Origin: Streptomyces alfalfae
Lineage (GTDB): Bacteria > Actinomycetota > Actinomycetes > Streptomycetales > Streptomycetaceae
DNA: 64,000 nt
Direction of reading: 5' to 3'
Assembly: GCF_004127445.1 (NCBI RefSeq)
Contig: NZ_QEXM01000003.1
Coordinates: forward strand, 171,201-235,200
The notes under the pieces are model-generated. The model made no database searches. It was not told the DNA's origin and saw only the letters and a program-made list of their open reading frames with translations. Below are positions 59,575 to 64,000 of the stretch, piece by piece; within the stretch, counting starts at the first letter, position 1, and each line of letters opens with the position of its first letter. A program made the position numbers and the translations under genes.

Positions 59575-62500
59575 CGGGACAGGCCCTCCTCTAGCTCGGC
59601 TGCTATCGCTTCGAACTGGTCGACCTCGTCCTGTTCGAGGTCGAGGAGATGGAAGTCGGACGGGGTGTGGCCGCCGGCCGCGGGTTCCTCGGTGTGCGCG
59701 GCGAGGCCGTCGAGCATGCGCACCCAGGTCCGGCCGAGGCGTTCCACGTCGGCGGCGTCCAGGAGCTGTCGCGGGTGGGTGAGGGTCACGGTGAGTTCGG
59801 GGCCTTCGGGGGTGTCCCGGACGACCGCGAGTCCTTCCACCGTGTGCATCGCCGGCAGGTCGGGGTCGGTGGAGCCGCCGACCGCCTCGGCCCCGGCCTG
59901 CTGCCAGTCGCCGACGGCGCCCGCCGTTCCCGCGTCGAACCGGCCGAGGTAGTTGAAGCCGATCCGCGCGGTCGGCGCGGCCGCCAGGACCGGGGCCGTG
60001 GCGGGGTTGAGCCGGCGGAGCAGCTGGTGGCCGAGGCCGTCGCCGGGCACGGCCCGGACCTGCTCCTTGACCGCCTTCATCAACGTACCCGCCGCCGGGC
60101 CGCCGGCCATAGCGTCGTCCAGGTCGACGGCGGCCACCGCCAGGCGGACCGGGTGGGCGTCGGTGAACCAGCCGACGGTACGGGACAGGTCGACACCCTC
60201 CAGCGGTGCGCGGCCGTGGCCCTCGACCTCCACCAGGAGCCCTGCGGCGGTCTCGGGACGCCAGTGGGCGACCGCGCCCGCGAGGGTCGCGAGCAGCACC
60301 TCGCGCACGCCGCAGTGGAAGGCCGCCGGAGTGCGGCCCACCAGGGTGGCCGCCCGCTCGGGCCGCAGTGTCCATGAGCGTCGGCGCAGGGTGCGCGCGG
60401 TGTCCACCGCGGGGTCGAGGTCGCGGCTGCCCAGGGGGCGCTGGTGCTCGCCGAGCAGGGAGATCCAGTCGTCGAGCTCCGCGACCCGCTGTTCCGTGCG
60501 CGCCTGGTCGGCGAGCAGGTGGGCCCAGCGCCGGAACGACGTGCCCACCGGGTCGAGTTCCGGCGCGCGGCCCGCGGCCACGGCCTCGCAGGCGGCCCGG
60601 AGGTCCGGGAGCAGTATCCGCCAGGACACGCCGTCGACCACGAGGTGGTGCAGGACGAGCACGATACGGCCGGTGCGTGCGGGCCCCGCGTCGACCCAGA
60701 CGGCCTGAGCCATGACGCCGGACCTGGGGTCGAGGCGTTCCACCGCCTCGCGGGCCGCCCGCCCCGCGACGCCGTCCAGGTCGTCGTCGGCGGCGTCCAC
60801 GCGCGCCACCTGGTCCTCCGCGTGCGCCGAACCGGGCTCGTCGACGACCAGGCCGGGGTGGCCGGGGACGGCGCGGGCCCGCAGCATGGCGTGGGTGTCG
60901 AGCAGCGCGCCGAGTCCGGCCGCCAGTACGTCCGTGCCGAGCCCCGCCGGGGCTCCGACGGTCGTCCACTGGGCGAAGCGGTGGCCGGTCGCGCGCTCGC
61001 CGAACGCCCGCATGACCGGCGTCCACGGCACGTCTCCCACCCCGATGTCGGCGGGGGCGCGCTCCCGCCCCGTCGCCGCCTCCTCCACCACGGCCGCGAG
61101 GCGTTCGGGGGTCTTCTCCTCGAACACGTGCCGGGGCGTCATGACGAGGCCCGCCCGGCGCGCCCGCGACACCAGTTGCATGGAGCTGATCGAGTCGCCG
61201 CCCAGCTCGAAGAAGCCGTCGTCGGCTCCGACCCTGTCGAGTCGCAGCATCTCCGCGAAGAGGTCGCACAGGATGCGCTCGGTCTCCGTGCGCGGCTCCC
61301 GGCCGGACACACGCTCGGCGAAGTCGGGGGCGGGCAGCGCGGCCCTGTCCAGTTTGCCGTTGGCGGTCAGCGGCAGGGCGTCCAGGACGACGACCGCCGT
61401 CGGCACCATGTGCTCGGGCAGCACTCCGGCGGCGTACGCGCGCACGGTCCGCCCGTCCACGGCCCGTGGGTCGGCGGCGGCGTAGCCGATGAGGCGGCGC
61501 CGGCCCGGGGTGTCCTCGCGGACCATGGCGACGGCCTCGCGCACGCCGGGGCAGCCCGCGAGCGCGGCCTCGATCTCGCCGGGTTCGATCCGGTGTCCCC
61601 GCACCTTGACCTGGGCGTCGGCGCGGCCCGCGAAGACGAGTTCGCCCTCGCTGGTCCACCGCACCACGTCCCCGGTGCGGTACATCCGCTCCCCCGTTCC
61701 GAACGGGCTCGCGACGAACCGCTCCGCGGAGAGCGCGGACCGCCCCAGGTAGCCGCGCGCGACCCCGGCCCCGGTGACGTACAGCTCGCCCGGCACCCCC
61801 ACCGGCACCGGCCGCAGGGCCGGATCGAGGGCGTAGACACGGGTGTTGGCGATGGGGCCGCCGATCGGGGTGGTGCCGTCGCGGTCGTGCCGGACGGCGC
61901 TCACCGTGGAGATGATCGTCGCCTCGGTGACGCCGTACTGGACGTACAGGGCGCGGCCCCGCTGCCAGCGGCGGCGTGCCGCGGGCGGCATGGGCTCGCC
62001 GCCGACGATGAGCAGCCGCAGCTCCGGCAGCTCGTCGGCGTCCATCTGGAGCAGGTAGGTCGGGGTGGTCGCCAGGTGGGTGACGCGCCGGGCGCGCATG
62101 AGGCGGGTCAGCTCGTCGCCGGACGCGTCCAGCTTCGGGGGCGCGAGGACGAGCCGGGCGCCCGCGCACAGCGCCGGCCATATGTCGGCCATGGAGACGT
62201 CGAAGCTGGGGGACACGAGCTGCAGGACGCGGCTGTCCCCGCCGAGCCGGTACCGCAGGATGTTGTCCTCCACGACGTTGCGCAGACCGTGGTGGGGGAC
62301 CGCGACGCCCTTCGGGACGCCCGTGGAACCCGAGGTGTAGATGACGTACGCGGCGTTGTCCGCCGTCAGGGGCGCCAGGCGCTCCGAGAGTCCCAGCGGG
62401 CCGGACGCGTACGAGGCCACCTCCTGGGCGACCGCCGGGTCGTCGACGACCACGACGCGGCGCGCGCGGCGAGTTGTGCGCCCGGGCGGGCTCGCGGTGA

Positions 62501-64000
62501 TGAGCGCAGGGGCGCCCGGGGCCACGGTCTCCTCCGGCCCGGTCTCCGCCGGCACCGCGTCCCGCGTCGCGGTCGTGCAGAGCACCACCGCCGGATCGGA
62601 GTCCGCCAGCAGGAACGCCACTCGGTCCGCCGGGTACTCCGGGTCGACCGGCACGAACACCCCGCCGGCCATCGCGACGGCGACGAGGGACACCACCAGC
62701 GCCACGGACCGCTCGGCCACGACCGCCACCCTGCACTCCGGGCCGACGCCCGCGCGCACCAGGTGCCGGGCGAGCCGCGCCGCCTCGGAGGACAGCTCTC
62801 CGTACGTCAGGGCGTGCTCGCCCCGCTCCCCCGCCTCGACGGCGATGGCGTCGGGCGACCACGCGGCCCGCTCCTCGAAGAGTTCGACGACCGAGTCGGG
62901 TGACACGGGCAGGTCGGAGTCGTTCCAGCGCTCCACCATCCGGGCCCGCTCGTCGGCGGTCAGGACGTCCACGTCTCTGAGGCGAATCCCCGGGTCGGCG
63001 GCGACCTGGTCCAGGACGTGCGTCAGGCGCTGGGCCAGGGCGCGGACCGTGTCGGCGTCGAACAGGTCGGTGGCGTAGAGGATCTCGCCGTCGAGTCCGG
63101 CGGGCGCGCCGAGCGCGTCGCGGCGTTCGACCATGGACACCGCGAGGTCGAACCGGGCCGCGAGCCGGGGCGGCGGCGGCTCGGGGCTGACGCGTACGCC
63201 GGGCAGGTCCCAGGCGGCTTCGGGCACGTTCTGCAAGGCCAGCATGACCTGGAACAGCGGGGTGCGGGACAGGGACCGCGAGGGATTCAGCTCCTCCACC
63301 AGCCGCTCGAAGGGCACGTCCTGATGCGCGTACGCCGCGAGGTCGGCCCCCCGCACCCGCTCCAGCAACTCCGCGAAGGTCGGATCACCACTCAAGTCCG
63401 TCCGCAGGACCAGCGTGTTCACGAAGAAGCCCGCCAGCCCCTCCAACGCCGCCTCACCCCGCCCGGCGACCGGCGTCCCCAACGGAACGTCCTCCCCCGC
63501 CCCCAACTTCGCCAGCAGCACACCCACCGCCGCGTGCACGACCATGAACATCGTCGCCCGCCCACGCCCCGCCAACTCCACCAGCCCCGCATGCGTCCCC
63601 GCACCCGCAACCACCGGAACCATCCGCCCCGCAAAACTCGGCACAGCAGGCCGAGCCCGATCCACAGGCAGAGCGATCTCCTGCGGCAGATCCGCCAACG
63701 CCTCCCGCCAGAACGCGAGTTGACGGCTGCTCACACTCTCCGGGTCCTCCAGCTCACCCAGCACCGCACGCTGCCACAACGCGTAATCCGCGTACTGCAC
63801 CGCCAACGGACCCCACCCCGGCACACGCCCCTCACAACGCGCCGCATACGCCGCCTCCAGATCCCGCGCCAGCACCCCCATCGACCAACCGTCCACCGCC
63901 ACGTGATGCGCCACCACCGACAACACGAACTCACCCGGACCGACCACCAACAACCGCACCCGCCACGGCCGATCCACCCGCAGGTCGAACCCCTCGCCCA
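59571..64000 (-). CDS. NRPS, 5' part outside window; last module C-A-T-E visible
   Basis: The visible 1476 codons begin inside a condensation domain and the gene continues past the right edge. The C domain is LCL type ([14 protein letters not shown] at the visible start, then [10 protein letters not shown]), so its donor residue should be L. Then come an A domain (A3 [14 protein letters not shown]), a carrier with GGDSISS (Ser about 1020 residues before the end is not reached; it lies at 61191-61193) and an intact E domain ([21 protein letters not shown]). The code reads D-V-A-A-I-G-Q-I-I-K, which I cannot assign. The A5 motif is unusual (YGVTEAT, Val for Pro). The stop overlaps the next NRPS start by GTGA, so the chain passes directly to the Hpg module. 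Confidence 0.9.
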   Translation of the reverse strand, partial: GEGFDLRVDRPWRVRLLVVGPGEFVLSVVAHHVAVDGWSMGVLARDLEAAYAARCEGRVPGWGPLAVQYADYALWQRAVLGELEDPESVSSRQLAFWREALADLPQEIALPVDRARPAVPSFAGRMVPVVAGAGTHAGLVELAGRGRATMFMVVHAAVGVLLAKLGAGEDVPLGTPVAGRGEAALEGLAGFFVNTLVLRTDLSGDPTFAELLERVRGADLAAYAHQDVPFERLVEELNPSRSLSRTPLFQVMLALQNVPEAAWDLPGVRVSPEPPPPRLAARFDLAVSMVERRDALGAPAGLDGEILYATDLFDADTVRALAQRLTHVLDQVAADPGIRLRDVDVLTADERARMVERWNDSDLPVSPDSVVELFEERAAWSPDAIAVEAGERGEHALTYGELSSEAARLARHLVRAGVGPECRVAVVAERSVALVVSLVAVAMAGGVFVPVDPEYPADRVAFLLADSDPAVVLCTTATRDAVPAETGPEETVAPGAPALITASPPGRTTRRARRVVVVDDPAVAQEVASYASGPLGLSERLAPLTADNAAYVIYTSGSTGVPKGVAVPHHGLRNVVEDNILRYRLGGDSRVLQLVSPSFDVSMADIWPALCAGARLVLAPPKLDASGDELTRLMRARRVTHLATTPTYLLQMDADELPELRLLIVGGEPMPPAARRRWQRGRALYVQYGVTEATIISTVSAVRHDRDGTTPIGGPIANTRVYALDPALRPVPVGVPGELYVTGAGVARGYLGRSALSAERFVASPFGTGERMYRTGDVVRWTSEGELVFAGRADAQVKVRGHRIEPGEIEAALAGCPGVREAVAMVREDTPGRRRLIGYAAADPRAVDGRTVRAYAAGVLPEHMVPTAVVVLDALPLTANGKLDRAALPAPDFAERVSGREPRTETERILCDLFAEMLRLDRVGADDGFFELGGDSISSMQLVSRARRAGLVMTPRHVFEEKTPERLAAVVEEAATGRERAPADIGVGDVPWTPVMRAFGERATGHRFAQWTTVGAPAGLGTDVLAAGLGALLDTHAMLRARAVPGHPGLVVDEPGSAHAEDQVARVDAADDDLDGVAGRAAREAVERLDPRSGVMAQAVWVDAGPARTGRIVLVLHHLVVDGVSWRILLPDLRAACEAVAAGRAPELDPVGTSFRRWAHLLADQARTEQRVAELDDWISLLGEHQRPLGSRDLDPAVDTARTLRRRSWTLRPERAATLVGRTPAAFHCGVREVLLATLAGAVAHWRPETAAGLLVEVEGHGRAPLEGVDLSRTVGWFTDAHPVRLAVAAVDLDDAMAGGPAAGTLMKAVKEQVRAVPGDGLGHQLLRRLNPATAPVLAAAPTARIGFNYLGRFDAGTAGAVGDWQQAGAEAVGGSTDPDLPAMHTVEGLAVVRDTPEGPELTVTLTHPRQLLDAADVERLGRTWVRMLDGLAAHTEEPAAGGHTPSDFHLLDLEQDEVDQFEAIAAELEEGLSR

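Overview
The window reads as Streptomyces or a close actinomycete chromosome. GC is very high, coding regions end mostly in G or C in the third position, stop/start overlaps (ATGA, GTGA) are frequent, and the gene content is typical of the genus: ergothioneine genes, a paired crcB, dodecin, an SigR-type promoter and large NRPS genes. I see no rRNA, tRNA, CRISPR array or insertion sequence. No gene-free stretch exceeds about 300 bases.

Positions 1-13.3 kb are ordinary chromosomal genes: a truncated secreted serine hydrolase, an FG-GAP secreted protein, an M1 peptidase, a YbdK-type glutamate-cysteine ligase, an Orn/Lys/Arg decarboxylase-fold enzyme, an M20 amidohydrolase, a helical-repeat membrane protein, a TPR protein, a dead DHFR-like gene, a GH18-like secreted protein and two coupled fluoride channels. 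At 13.4-14.0 kb lies a deletion scar made of two divergent gene stumps, one LuxR-type and one CYP102-type reductase. From 14 to 25 kb come a thioredoxin with a very good SigR promoter and a divergent flavin disulfide reductase, a LacI regulator with a divergent amidase, the four-gene ergothioneine operon egtABCD, an orphan sugar-binding lipoprotein and dodecin. A luciferase-like monooxygenase then runs through its own terminator into the end of a convergent ABC permease gene.

Positions 26.2-30.2 kb hold a four-gene minus-strand operon whose reading frames overlap: a lipoprotein with a duplicated Cys motif, a HlyD-like adaptor, an ABC ATPase and an FtsX permease (MacAB-like).

Positions 30.3-64 kb are one minus-strand biosynthetic operon that enters from beyond the right edge. 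It contains three NRPS genes (the first is cut by the window), three cytochrome P450s and a ferredoxin, and it ends at a 14-bp hairpin at 30318-30350. The last NRPS carries the HRxxxDD signature of the X domain, which recruits crosslinking P450s in glycopeptide antibiotic synthesis. All three P450s carry the PRDD motif of that Oxy family. The six visible modules predict ...-D-(unassigned)-D-Hpg-D-Tyr-D-Tyr-D?-(unassigned)-L-(unassigned), released by a thioesterase. The cluster is therefore glycopeptide-related: a P450-crosslinked aromatic peptide. It is not a canonical vancomycin- or teicoplanin-type line. The most unusual feature is a degenerate adenylation domain left between the X domain and the thioesterase. 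It looks like a relic of an ancestral eighth module from which the X domain arose. Genes for Hpg supply, MbtH, halogenation, glycosylation, regulation and dedicated resistance are not visible here and would have to lie to the right.
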